Below are positions 21,455 to 34,147 of a DNA stretch of 64,000 nt, one piece after another. This DNA comes from Sambucus nigra. Lineage: Eukaryota > Streptophyta > Magnoliopsida > Dipsacales > Adoxaceae. The notes under the pieces are model-generated. The model saw only the letters and a list, made by a program, of their open reading frames with translations. It did no database searches and was not told the origin of the DNA. Numbering within the stretch: the stretch's first letter is position 1; each line of letters opens with the position of its first letter. Position numbers and translations under genes: made by a program. The stretch is taken from contig OX422214.1 in the NCBI GenBank assembly GCA_949130495.1, forward strand, positions 7,362,046-7,426,045, read 5' to 3'.

Positions 21455-24400
21455 TACTCCCCCCCTTATGAGGGAATTTCGCCCCCAAAATTCAAGCGTA
21501 CCTTGGATAAAGAGATGCGGATACTTATCCCGCATATCGTCCTCATGCTCCCAAGTAGATTGCTCGATGCTGTGATGACTCCATTGTACTCTAACCAAGG
21601 GCACCACACGAGATCTCAATCTACGCTCCCCATGCTCCAATATGGCCACAGGTTGCTCTTCATAAGAAACATCGGGTTATAACTCTATATCCTCGAAAGG
21701 AATGTGCCAAAGGGCACCATCACACCTCTTATACTTCTTCAAAGAGGAGATGTGGAAAACATCGTGAACTTTTTGCAAAGGCTCCAGCAGGGCAATTTGA
21801 TACGCCACTGGGCCTACCTTAGCAAGTACAGGAAAAGGCCCAACGAAACGTGGTGCAAGCTTCCCTTTCTTTCCGAAACGCTTAACGCCTTTCATAGGCG
21901 ACACCCGTACCAACACTTGGTCTCCCACTTCCAACTCCACATGCCTTATCCCCGCATCGGCATAGCTCTTTTGTCTATCTTGGGCTATCCGAATACGATC
22001 CCGAATAAGCTCGATCTTAGAAGAAGTATCCGGAATCATCTCAGGTCCGAGAAACTTATTATCTCCCACTTCCAACCAACACGTGGGGGATCTACACGGC
22101 CTACCATACAAGGCTTCATAGGGCACCATCCCAATAGTTAACTGGTATGAGTTATTATAAGCAAATTCATCCAAAGGGAGATATTGTTCCCAACTACCCT
22201 TGAAATCAAGCATGCACATACGAAGCATATCCTCCAACATTTGGTTAACCCTTTCGGTCTGGCCATCCGTTTGAGGATGATAAGAAGTACTTAATTTCAA
22301 TTCGGTTCCCATGGCCTCTTGGAAACTTTGCCAAAAGTGGGAAACAAAGATCTTGTCTCTGTCGGAAATAATATTCAAGGGAACCCCATGCAACCTTACA
22401 ATCTCTTCGATGAACAACCGAGCGGTATTATAATCGGTACGGACGGGAAGGAAGTGCGCTGACTTTGTCAAGCGATCCACGATCACCCAAATAGAATCGT
22501 GACCCTTTTGTGACGTTGGCAAGCCGGTGATAAAATCCATTGAAATAATCTCCCATTTCCAAACCGGAATTTCCAACGGTTGCAACAAACCTCCCGATAG
22601 CTGATGATCAACCTTAACTAACTGAAAAGTAGTGCATCGAGATACAAACTCTGAAATATCTCGCTTCCTACCTGACCACCAATATTGACGGCGCATATCT
22701 TGATACATTTTATCATTTCCCGGATGTACCAAAAATTTAGAGCCGTGAGATTCCGCCTTCACAGCCCGTCGCAAATCTCCATCCTCCGGAACAATAAGCC
22801 TTCCATGAAAGCGCAATCCACCCTCAGAACTTACCGAGTAGGACTCCTCTCCCCCAGTCAATAACTGGCGAATGTGGTCTTAACATTTTTTATCTCTGCC
22901 TTGGGCTTCCACAACCCTTGCCACAATCGTCGGAGTAACGGTCATCACGGACATAAACACCCTAGCAACCGCATCCTCATGACTGAGTTCCTTCAATTTA
23001 GCTTTCCACACATCAGCTAGTTCTCCCCCGGGTTTCCTGCTCAAGGCATCCGCCACCATGTTTGCCTTACCCGGATGATAATGAATATCAAATTGATAAT
23101 CTTTCACGAACTCCAACCATCTTCGCTGCCGCATATTCAAAACTTTATGAGAAAATAAATATTGCAACGACTTATGGTCTGTGAAAAGACTAAACTTCTC
23201 CCCAAGAAGATAGTGCCTCCAAATCTTTAAGGCAAAGACAACTACGGCTAATTCGAAGTCATGCACCGGGTAATTTCTTTCATGAGGCTTGAGCTTCCTA
23301 GAAGCATATGCGATAGCTTGTCGCTCCTGCTGAAGCACACCTCCCAAACCCTGTAGAGATGCATCGGTGAAGACTAAATATTCCAACCCTGGCTTGGGTA
23401 AAGCGAGGACCGGAGACGAAGTCAATCTATCTTTAAGCTCATCAAACGCAGCTTGACAGGCATCATCCCAAACAAACTTAACCCCTTTCCGGGTCAGATT
23501 TATCAAAGGACTAGCAATCTTAGAAAATCCCTTGATAAATCGACGGTAATAACCCACCAAACCCAGAAAACTGCGTATCTCGGTAGGTGTTGTGGGTTGA
23601 CCCCACTCCCTCACCGCAACCACTTTACTTGGGTCCACCGATATACCTTGCGAAGTCACGACATGACCTAAAAATTTCACTTCCCGCAACCAAAAACCAC
23701 ACTTCTCAAACTTAGCGTACAATTGGTGATCCCTTAACCTCTGCAGGACCAAACCCAAATGAATAGCATGGTCATCTTCCGTTTGAGAATACACAAGGAT
23801 GTCATCAATAAACACGATAACAAATTGGTCTAGGAAGTCCCGAAATACCCTATTCATCAGATCCATGAATACGGCAGGGGCATTGGTTAGCCCAAAAGGC
23901 ATAACCAAAAACTCATAAGACCCGTACCTCGTTAGAAAAGCAGTCTTGGATACATCTTGCTCCCGTATCCTCAACTGGTGATACCCCGTTCTCAAATCTA
24001 TCTTAGAGAAGTAGGTCGCTCCCCTGAGCTGATCAAACAAATAATCTATGCGAGGCAAAGGGTATTTATTCCGGATGGTGACTTTATTCAACTCTCTATA
24101 GTCAACACACAACCGGAGAGAACCATCTCTCTTCTTCACGAATAACACAGGAGCACCCCACGGCGATGTGCTACGCTTGATAAACCCCTGTTCCAACAAC
24201 TGCTGAATCTGATCTCTAAGCTCCCTCATCTCCACAGGAGCCATACGATAAGGAGTTCGCGCAATCGGTCGAGTTCCCGGCGTTAAATCAATTACGAACT
24301 CAATCTCTCTACTAGGAGGCAAACCCGGTATCTCCCGAAAAACGTCCTCAAAATCCCGAACAACAGGAATAGAATCTAAGGGAACAACTACATCCCTAGA

Positions 24401-26083
24401 ATTCTCTCCCGCAATACAATATAAATAAGTACCAGAATCTCCCTCTAAACGAGGCATAACCACCAGGAACATATCTTGTCCCGGAACGGCGAAGACGATT
24501 CTCTTCTCGTAACAATTAACAATAGCATGATACTTAACAAGCCAATCCATGCCCAAAATAACATCATACCCGACCATGTCTAGGACGAGTAAGTCGGCCT
24601 CAAAACATAAATTACCAAGAGTGATCCCTATATGTTTGAAAACAAAGAAGATAAGGGAACCGTGACCCATAGAAGACTCTACACTAGTAAAGGTACTTTC
24701 TGCAGATTTTATCAACTCTGTGGACTGAGCAAACCTTCCAGAAATAAAAGAATGTGTCGCACCCGTATCGAACAGAACGCGACCCATGTGTCCCTGAATA
24801 AGGAACTTACCCTCTATAGCTGGCGGCGCTGGCTGAACAGGAGGAAGTATAGCATCCTGAATGTGGTAGACTCTCCATTACTGTAGTTGACCCTGCTGCA
24901 GAGGGACAACTGGATTCGGTGCTTGTGGAGGGAACTACACATAAGGCTGCTGAGGAACTCGTGGAGGTTGTCCCCCAATCACTTGAGGACAATCTCTCTT
25001 AAAATGACCAGCTTCTCCACATTGGAAACATTTCCCCACCATACTCTCCTGACCTCGACCTCGGTTATTTCTAAACTGCCCGAAACCTTGGCCCGGTTGG
25101 CCCCTACCTCCCTGGCCACCCCGACCCACTTACTGTGGTACGGTACCCTGACCTTGCCTGTTAGCATTTCCACTAACATTAAACCCGCCAGAGCGTTGCT
25201 TTTTCGACCCATCCCCCTGCTGGGGATCCCTTTCACGTTGCTTATTACCCGCAGGTTGGGACGAAGGAAAGGCTCCTCCTCCATTCCCACTCACCCCGGG
25301 CTTCCCTACTTGCCCCATTCCTGAAGCTTTCTTGCTATTCTGAATAAACAACCGATGCTCCTGACAATGAAGCAATGCCGCATTCATCACTTCACCAAAA
25401 GTTTGTAAAGCCGGATTACCCAATAAATGCTGCCGAATTCTCCAGTTTAGACCTCCCATGAATTTGGAGACTTTTCTTTCCTCAGGAGTCACCTCCTCCG
25501 GCACAAAACTAGCTAGCCGGGTAAACTCCTCCTCATATTCGGAAACTGATCGTTCACCCTGAACTAGATCTTGAAGTTTACTTCTCATCTCCCTCTGAAT
25601 CGCGGGAGGAAAATATTTCCGGTCGTACAAGGCCCAGAAATCAGTAATGGACATAATATCCCTCTATTCTGGCGTAGTCATCGACTCCCACCAATGTAAC
25701 GCTGCCCCAACCAACTTGAAAGTAGCAAGGACTTGCTTCTTTTCCTCACTACAATCCACCATTCTCAAATGGCGTTGCATATCCTTCTTCCACTGATTTG
25801 CTCGAACAACATCAGAACCTCCATCAAACTCTGGGGGATGGCCCTTTAAAAAGGACTCCCTTACTCTTTCCCACGGAGAAGGTCCCGTAGGTGCTTGAGC
25901 ATCCGGTACCCGTTGTTGAGCTGTTGGCATCTGTTGAGCTACTGCGGTCATGGCAGCATTAACTGCATGAGCCACAATGTTGGCTACGTCCGCAGTATTA
26001 AAAGTTCCTTGGGGCGGTGGAGGACCAACATCCTCTTCTACATCTCTATTACGTCTCGCAGGGAGACCTCTCTTAGGCGGCAT
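21350..26083 (-). pseudogene. Tekay/Del chromovirus gag-pol polyprotein, element A1
   Basis: One reading frame from ATG at 26083 (MPPKRGLPARRN) to a stop at 21350, inside the LTR. Domains in order are gag (26083-25130), a CCHC knuckle CFQCGEAGHFKRDC (about 25030-24988), protease [12 protein letters not shown] (about 24775-24740), reverse transcriptase with FIDDILVYS (about 23820), RNase H with FTDAS (about 23370), integrase with HHCC finger and SDRD ... TDGQTERVN core (about 22800-22250), then a chromodomain (about 21660-21500). Every break is an in-frame stop (near 25664, 25130, 24935, 24881, 22880 and 21677), with no frameshift. The second integrase zinc-finger pair reads CTTF instead of CTTC. 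The chromodomain and the initiator-Met primer site place it in the Tekay/Del group of Ty3 elements. It cannot make its full protein. Confidence 0.97.
21455..21467 (-). promoter_or_regulatory. Polypurine tract of element A1
   Basis: The reverse strand reads AAGGGGGGGAGTA immediately before the LTR start, the usual plus-strand primer position. The pol frame reads straight through it. Confidence 0.9.
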
Positions 26084-26248
26084 CTGAGATGAAGGGACAA
26101 GAGTGTTAGAATACAATTCACTACAATCTAATCCACAGAAGATCGCAATTATAAGCAACAAAGCAGTCTTATCATTGGGCTCTATATCAAAGAACGCTAC
26201 GGTAGATCGTGACAAGTCCACATAGAACCTAGTACTCTAGAACCCAGT

Positions 26249-26260
26249 GCTCTGATACCA
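26249..26260 (-). promoter_or_regulatory. Primer binding site, initiator Met tRNA (A1)
   Basis: The reverse strand reads TGGTATCAGAGC two bases after the LTR end. It is complementary to the 3' end of plant initiator methionine tRNA and is the standard minus-strand primer site in chromoviruses. Confidence 0.97.
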
Positions 26261-26262
26261 TC

Positions 26263-28988
26263 TGTGACAACCCGCAGACATATACGGTAATCATGGACGG
26301 AGATCATTCTCAGCACCACAAATATAGTAAGAGTAACCGGGAAAACCACCCAATAATTAAGAAAACGGGTTGTCAAAAAAAATTATGCAGTTTAAAAGTT
26401 AAGTTAAGAAAAACAATTTAAAAAACCCATTCTAGAACAATAGTGGAATTCAAAGAAACATAATTAACATACGGCTAAAGCAACCATATACAAGGGGAGA
26501 ACCGAATATGCTGTCGGTCCACAGCTACACAAAAGTAATAGCAACAGTTAGATATTATGTTTTACAATCATTATACAATTACAAGTTTGGGCCACTCGCC
26601 CGAGTGACAGACCCGATCATAACTAGATAACAAAAGAATGACGGCGTCTAACAAAACATCTTGTAATATCCGCAATTTCATACAGCTCCGTAAAAGCCAA
26701 AAGAGTAGAAATATCAACACGGGCGTCCTTGCGGAGGAGCACCTGAGCAGATACAATAACAAGCACAGCATAGAAGAACATGAACGGGTCAGGACCCGGT
26801 TTATATATAGTTCCCAGATGAACAAAAAGCATGCTAGATATGAACAGTTAAATCATGGAAATGAAAAACAAGAATCTAACAACCTAGCATGAATGATACG
26901 AATACAAGTGAAAAGACATGACTAAGTAAACTATGCAAGAGAATGAAATGATGCTAAATTAAATTAAATTAAAAGCTTCTACTCTCTAATTTCCACTTTA
27001 AACCAGATTAATTTCCTTAATAGGAAATATAGTATCATTTTCTTTTCATTTCATTCCAATTCCCATTCCTTAGCAGGAATGTAATTATCACCATACTATT
27101 AGTGGAAATTATACGTCCCTCAAGTCCCACTTGAGCTTAGAAAAGTTACATTCTTATACATATAACGATTCTATGACCGTCCCTCCGAGTTTCCCCACTG
27201 GGCGCGCCCCTAAATGACTATCATCTTCCAGGGGCCCATCAAACAAGGCATCCTGGGTACCTATCGCACGTCGGGAAGTGGCCATATGGCTGCGAGTGAG
27301 TCATAACCACACCCGAAATTACTTCACTAGCGCAGAAAAATACATATAATAAACCCGCATATGGCCGAGGACTATAGTCTCCCTGCATTCACTAGTCAAG
27401 GAACATCACCTCATGCGCGAGCTTCCCTTATGATAGCATTTAGAGAGGTGTGTTTAAGTAAATTAGCATTAAGTAAATTAGCATTTACTATAAAAACCAT
27501 TTTTCCTTTTCATTACGTTTACATGTTTCATTTGTTTGAAACTATAATCATAGGATACTTCATTACTTTCCATCCTAGGTTATGCCTCGAATAAATCTCC
27601 AAGGGATCATATTAGTCTCCCGAGCTTAAGGTCTCATATACCTCATTTCAAGCCCCTAAAGTCTCCAAGTATGGGCCTACAATTTCCATCCAAAATATTT
27701 GGATGTGCAAAGAAAAGTGATGCCTTAACATCACTTAGGACAACCTCTCCCCCGGACTTAACCCCAAGTGAAACCCATTCAACAGTAGGGTGACAACCAA
27801 CTCAACTAGGACTCTAAAAGCCAAGGTTAACTTCATTCAAGAAGAGTCCTAAGTTCCTAGGGGAAGAAAAGGATTTAAAAACAAAAGTAAGAAATTGGGT
27901 AAGAAAAATAGGGGACAGGTCGATCGGTCCCAAGACCGTGGTCGACCGCGTCTCAAATTTTGGCTTTTGAAAGAAAGCAGAAAGTTCATTTCGGATGGAC
28001 CAGTCGACCGGTGGGGGACCGCGGTTGACCGCTCCCTAATTTACATGCCTTGTAAGAAAGCAGTGAGCCCTCTTCCGAAGGCCCAGTCGACCGGTCTGAG
28101 AGACGCGGTCGACCGGCCATAGCAGACCTAGACCTTTCTCTCCTATTTTCCTTCTAACCCAAAATCAACAACCAACACAAAATCCATGACTAACCCAAAA
28201 TCTTCCAACTACATTTAATGATACCAAAAGATCATAAATGCTCCCAACAACATTTTCTACTTTAATCAACAATCAAACTCTATCAAAGATGTTGATACCC
28301 ATAAATCCAACCAAAGACCACAATTATATTACATCAAAACTATACATAACTACACATACTAATTACTCATCTTAAACCATATAATAGCAAGTAGAAAACT
28401 TGCCTTGGGGCTTCAATTTTAGTCTTGGTTGAAGAAGAAAGCAAGAACAAACCACCAATCTTCAAGATCTCTCTCTATTTTCTCCAATCTTCCACTCTCA
28501 CTCTCACTCTTAGGGCTAGAGCACTTAGGGAAAACAAGAGGAAATGAAAGACTTGGGGAAAAACAAAACGTGGCTTAAGATAAAAAGTCTATCACCTTTA
28601 AGTGATAATACCGCAATATTTAATTTCTAATACGCAATATGCCAAAACCAGTCAAAAGTGCCCAAAATCTCAAAATACAATATGGCACACATTTTGACTG
28701 TCTCGCACCTCCCGGAACTAATTACACCCTCCAAATTATCATTTGTAGATTTTATAAACCATTTTGAGTTCCGGTTCCATTTTAATTCAATTTGCCATTT
28801 TAATTTTCATGACAAAATAGAACACCACATGGTAAAAACTACTTGCCCACATGGTAAAAATGCAACTTAACTGTAAATATTAACTTATTTCATCAAATTA
28901 ATACTTACCCACATCCAACATTTATATATGCAACTACTCAACATAGAAATAAATGTAAAATGGGCTCCCAAAAGCGAGGGTTGTTACA
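26263..28988 (-). mobile_element. Tekay-type LTR 2, shared by elements A1 and A2
   Basis: 2726 bp. It serves as 5' LTR of A1 (primer site to its left) and as 3' LTR of A2 (polypurine tract 28989-29001 to its right). Compared with LTR 1 it lacks 33 bp just inside the left terminus (after TGTGACAACCCGCA). The palindrome cluster is at 27912-28120, with its first copy mutated to GGTCGATCGG. Confidence 0.95.
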
Positions 28989-31900
28989 TACTCCCCCCCT
29001 TATGAGGGAATTTTGCCCCCGAAATTCAAGCGTACCTTGGATAAAGAGATGCGGATACTTATCCCGCATATCATCCTCACGCTCCCAAGTAGATTCCTCG
29101 ACGCTGTGATGACTCCATTGTACTCTAACCAAGGGCACCACACGAGATCTCAATCTACGCTCCCCATCCTCCAATATGGCCACGGGTTGCTCTTCATAAG
29201 AAACATCGGGGAATAACTCTATATCCTCGAAAGGAATGTGCCAAAGGGCACCATCACACCTCTTATACTTCTTCAAAGAGGAGATGTGGAAAACATCGTG
29301 AATTTGTTGCAAAGGATCCGGCAGGGCAATTTGATACGCCACTGGGCCTACCTTAGCAAGTACCGGAAAAGGCCCAACGAAACGTGGTGCAAGCTTCCCT
29401 TTTATTTCCGAAATGCTTAATGCCTTTCATAGGCGACACCCGTACCAACACTTGGTCTCCCACTTCCAACTCCACATGCCTTCTCCCCGCATCGGCATAG
29501 CTCTTTTGTCTATCTTGGGCTATTCGAATACGATCCCGAATAAGCTCGATCTTAGAAGAAGTATCCCGAATCATCTCAGGTTCGAGAAACTTGTTATCTC
29601 CCACTTCCAACCAACACGTGGGGGATCTACAAGGCCTACCATACAAGGCTTCATAGGGCGCCATCCCAATAGTTAACTGGTATGAGTTATTATAAGCAAA
29701 TTCAACCAAAGGGAGATATTGTTCCCAACTACCCTTGAAATCTAGCATGCACATACGAAGCATATCCTCCAACATTTGGTTAACCCTTTCGGTCTGGCCA
29801 TCCGTTTGAGGATGATAAGAAGTACTTAATTTCAATTCGATTTCCATGGCCTCTTGGAAACTTTGCCAAAAGTGGAAAACAAAGATCTTGTCTCGGTCGG
29901 AAACAATATTCAAGGGCACCCCATGCAACCTTACAATCTCTTCGATGAACAACCGAGCATAACGAGCGGTATTATAATCGGTACGGACGGGAAGGAATTG
30001 CGCCGACTTTGTGAAGCAATCCACGATCACCCAAATAGAATCGTGACCCTTTTGTGACGTTGGCAAGCCGGTGATAAAATCCATTGAAATGCTCTCCCAT
30101 TTCCAAACAGGAATTTCCAACGGTTGCAACAAACCTGCCGGTAGCTGATGATCAACCTTAACTAACTGACAAGTAGTGCATCGAGATACAAACTCCGAAA
30201 TATCTCACTTCATACCCGTCCACCAATATTGACGGTGCATATCTTGATACATTTTATCATTTCCCGGATGTACCGAAAATTTAGAGCCGTGAGATTTCGC
30301 CATCACAGCCCGTCGTAAATCTCCATCCTCCGGAACAATAAGCCTTCCATGAAAGCGCAATCCACCCTCAGAACTTATCGAGTAGGACTCCGCTCCCCCA
30401 GTCAATAACTGGAGAATGTGGTCTTGACATTTTTTATCTCTGCCTTGGGCTTCCACAACCCTTGCCAGAATCGTCGGAGTAACGGTCATCACGGACATAA
30501 ACGCCCTAGCAACCGCATCCTCATGACTGAGTTCCTTCTATTTAGCTTTCCACACATCAGCTTGTTCTCCCCCGGGTTTCCTGCTCAAGGCATCCGCCAC
30601 CACGTTCGCCTTACCCCGATGATAATGAATATCAAATTGATAATCTTTCACGAACTCCAACCATCTTCGCTGCCGCATATTCAAATCTTTATGAGAAAAT
30701 AAATATTGCAACGACTTATGGTCTTTGAAAAGACTAAACTTATCCCCAAGAAGATAGTGCCTCCAAATCTTTAAGGCAAAGACAACTGCGGCTAATTCTA
30801 AGTCATGCACCGGGTAATTTCTTTCATGAGGCTTGAGCTTCCTAGAAGCATATGCGATAGCTTATCGCTCTTGCTGAAGCACACCTCCCAAACCCTGTAG
30901 AGATGCATCGGTGAAGACTAAATATTCCAACCCTGGCTTGGGTAAAGTGAGGACCGGAGCCGAAGTCAATCTATCTTTAAGCTCATCAAACGCAGCTTGA
31001 CAGGCATCATCCCAAACAAACATAACCCCTTTCCGAGTCAGATTTATCAAAGGACTAGCAATCTTAGAAAGTCCCTTGATAAATTGACGGTAATAACCCG
31101 CCAAACCCAGAAAACTGCGTATCTCGGTAGGTGTCGTGGGTTGACCCCACTCCCTCACCGCAACCACTTTACTTGGGTCCATCGATATACCTTGCGAAGT
31201 CACGACATGACCCAAAAATTGCACTTCCCGCAACCAAAAACCACACTTCTCAAACTTAGCGTACAATTGGTGATCCCTTAACCTCTGCAGGACCAAACCC
31301 AAATGAATAGCATGGTCATCTTCCGTTTGAGAATACACAAGGATGTCATCAATAAACACGATAACAAATTGGTCCAGGAAGTCCCGAAATACCCTATTCA
31401 TTAGATCCATGAATACGGCAGGGGCATTGGTTAGCCCAAAAGGCATAACCAAAAACTCATAAGACCCGTACCTCAGTAGAAAAGTAGTCTTGGATACATC
31501 TTGCTCCCGTATCCTCAACTGGTGATACCCCATTCTCAAATCTATCTTAGAGAAGTAGGTCGCTCCCCTGAGCTGATCAAACAAATCATCTATGCGAGGC
31601 AAAGGGTTTTTATTCCGGATGGTGACTTTACTCAACTCTCTATAGTCAACACACAACCGGAGAGAACCATCTCTCTTTTTCACGAATAACACAGGAGCAC
31701 CCCACGGCGATGTGCTATGCCTGATAAACCCCTGTTCCAACAACTGTTGAATCTGATCTCTAAGCTCCCTCATCTGCACAGGAGCCATACGATAAGGAGT
31801 TCGCGCAATCGGTCGAGTTCCCGGCGTTAAATCAATTACGAACTCAATCTCTCTACTAGGAGGCAAACCCGGTATCTCCCGGAAAACGTCCTCAAAATCC

Positions 31901-32618
31901 CGAACAACAGGAATAGAATCTAAGGGAATAACTAAATCCCGAGAATTCTCTCCCGCAATACAATATAAATAAGTAGCAGAATCTCCCTCTAAACGAGGCA
32001 TAACCACCAGGAACATATCTTGTCCCGGAACGGAGATGACTATACTCTTCCCGTAACAATTAACAATAGCATGATACTTAACAAGCCAATCCATGCCCAA
32101 AATAACATCATACCCGACCATGTCTAGGACGAGTAAGTCGGCCTCAAAACACAAATTACCAAGAGTGATCCCTATATGTTTGCAAACAAAGAAGATAAGG
32201 GAACCATCACCCATAGAAGACTCTACACTAGTAAAGGTACTTTCCGCAGATTTTATCAACTCTGTGGACTGAGCAAAACTTCTAGAAATAAGAGAATGTG
32301 TCGCACCCGTATCGAACAGAACGCGACCCATGTGTCCCTGAATAAGGAACTTACCCTCTATAGCTGGCGGCACTGGCTGAACAGGAGGAAGCATAGCATC
32401 CTGAATGTGGTAGACTCTCCCATACTGTAGTTGACCCCGCTGCAGAGGGACAACTGGATTCGGTGCTTATGGAGGGAACTGCACATAAGGCTGCTGAGGA
32501 ACTCGTGGAGGTTGTCCCCCAATCACTTGAGGACAATCTCTCTTAAAATGACCAGCTTCTCCACATTGGAAACATTTCCCCACCATATTCTCCTGACCTC
32601 GACCTCGGTTATTTCTAA
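28938..32618 (-). pseudogene. Tekay pol copy 2, truncated (element A2)
   Basis: This is a second copy of the chromovirus internal region, from the knuckle CFQCGEAGHFKRDC (about 32578-32540) through protease, reverse transcriptase (FIDDILVYS), RNase H and integrase to the chromodomain (about 29200-29050). It runs through the polypurine tract into LTR 2, ending at 28938. Compared with A1 it keeps Gln at two positions where A1 has stops, and keeps CTTC in the integrase finger. It has its own breaks: stops near 30862, 30538 and 30205 and a frame change near 29400. Homology to A1 ends abruptly at about 32618. Gag, the primer site and the 5' LTR are missing, so the far end was lost by deletion or another rearrangement. 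Confidence 0.95.
28989..29001 (-). promoter_or_regulatory. Polypurine tract of element A2
   Basis: The same purine tract (reverse strand AAGGGGGGGAGTA) adjoins LTR 2. Its presence shows that LTR 2 is also the 3' LTR of a second element. Confidence 0.9.
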
Positions 32619-34147
32619 CTTTAGTGCACCTGCTTGTGGACGTTCGATTTCCAACGCACTTAGGATAAAGCCCGACAAAGATGTGAGAACTAATTATGTA
32701 TTGGGTTCGAGACTTCACATGTGATTGAGAAGATCCTAACACTAAAAATGAGTAGTCCACTAAGATTAAAAATACAACGGCGGAAACATTTTGAGACTAA
32801 TGACAATAAGATAAATAACAAAATTGGGGAAAACGTACCACTGGGGCAAGCTTGGGGAAAATGTACCACTTTAGCATCCCCATTATTGTTCCAGGATCCT
32901 TTTTCTGCTTTCAATAGCGCTCTATTGTCTCTAGCAAGCTTCACAAAGAACACCAAACTCAAACGCCTTCATGGTCACTTCCCTGCCTTCGTACACTGGT
33001 CCATTTATGGCCATGGGTATGCATCGATCAATTGAGTTTTCATCAATTTTGATGAAATCTGAAGAAAAATAAAATAATTGTGTTTTTAAATACAACAATA
33101 AAAAAATTGCCATATTCAAAATTCCGATAGAATAACTTACTTCATCAGCTGCCTGTTCATGTCCCTGTCTTTTGGACATAGTGTTTTGCCGAATGAAAAA
33201 GTTCTTGGCATGCTATTCCTCACCAATCGCCTTTCCCTAGCGTTTACAAACCATACAGATACATCCTATGTTCCTCTACCGTCCATGGTAATCTTACAAA
33301 TAAATGATGCCATTTCAATAAGAGAAAATATAAAGAGTCCCAAACCCCAAATGATTGTTACACTCTGTAGAGACTACTATGAAAACCAAATGATATAATA
33401 CCCTATTTGGCTTATGATCTGGGTGAACATTCTAAGATACACAGGACAGACACGCAGGACAACATTACTCATAAGAAAAAAGGCATGACTGTACATTTAT
33501 GAAAAGATGGTCTCAGCCATAAAATAGTGATAATTGTTCTCTGTTTTTATCAAACGAATCTGGTTACAATTTGAGACATTACAACTGTTATTGAATTTAT
33601 CACTTGATTACATTTACAGACTAAGTCTGTGAAAGTAATAGTGACTTAATATTTTTTTCAAAAAACAAAATAAATTAGTTGAATTTATCATAGAAGCAAT
33701 ACAAAGTATTTTTCTTAAATATAAAAAGATAAATTATTACCTAATTGCATAAAGAGCATGTAGTGGTTGGTAAAGTACATATGCTAGTAAAAGAAGGGAG
33801 CATGAAAACCCCTTTTTGCTCGCTGGCCCTCTCCTTCTCATGCCTGAAAGTTGATCAATATACGGTACAAATATATTCTCTTCCTTGTGTAACAGTAGAA
33901 ATATAGGTTATTGTACACTATTTATCAAAGAAAAGACAATCTGTATAGGGTATCTCTGTACATTCTTTGAGTTAGCAGCCTGATTCGGGACAATTAGACA
34001 GATTCTTAGCATAAAGAAGGTTATTTATAGAACCTAATAGATCAGTCAAATAATAGAATTTTTCTTTAAGATTTCATTGTAATGGAAAAGAATTACTAAA
34101 TTCTCCAATAGATTTTCATTTTTTGACTAAAAAACTTAATAGAGAAG
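32619..34147 (-). other. Gene-derived DNA, not recognised
   Basis: Beyond the break in element A2 the sequence changes character. Reverse-strand frames such as DENSIDRCIPMAINGPVYEG (about 32995-33055) and MSKRQGHEQAADE before a GTAAGT donor (about 33140-33180) look exon-like and are separated by AT-rich, intron-like DNA. I do not recognise a family. They may belong to the same gene segment as the kinase exons that follow, or to another captured fragment. Confidence 0.3.

Noticed and set aside
21704..22141. Forward-strand frames inside the chromovirus pol
   Set aside because: Antisense shadows of the reverse-strand integrase and chromodomain; the same holds for forward frames at 23453-25324 and 29013-32430.
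26249..26260. tRNA-like sequence near the LTR end
   Set aside because: Only 12 bases complementary to initiator Met tRNA. It is a primer binding site, not a tRNA gene. The Asp-type sites at 40381 and 53880 are likewise not tRNA genes.
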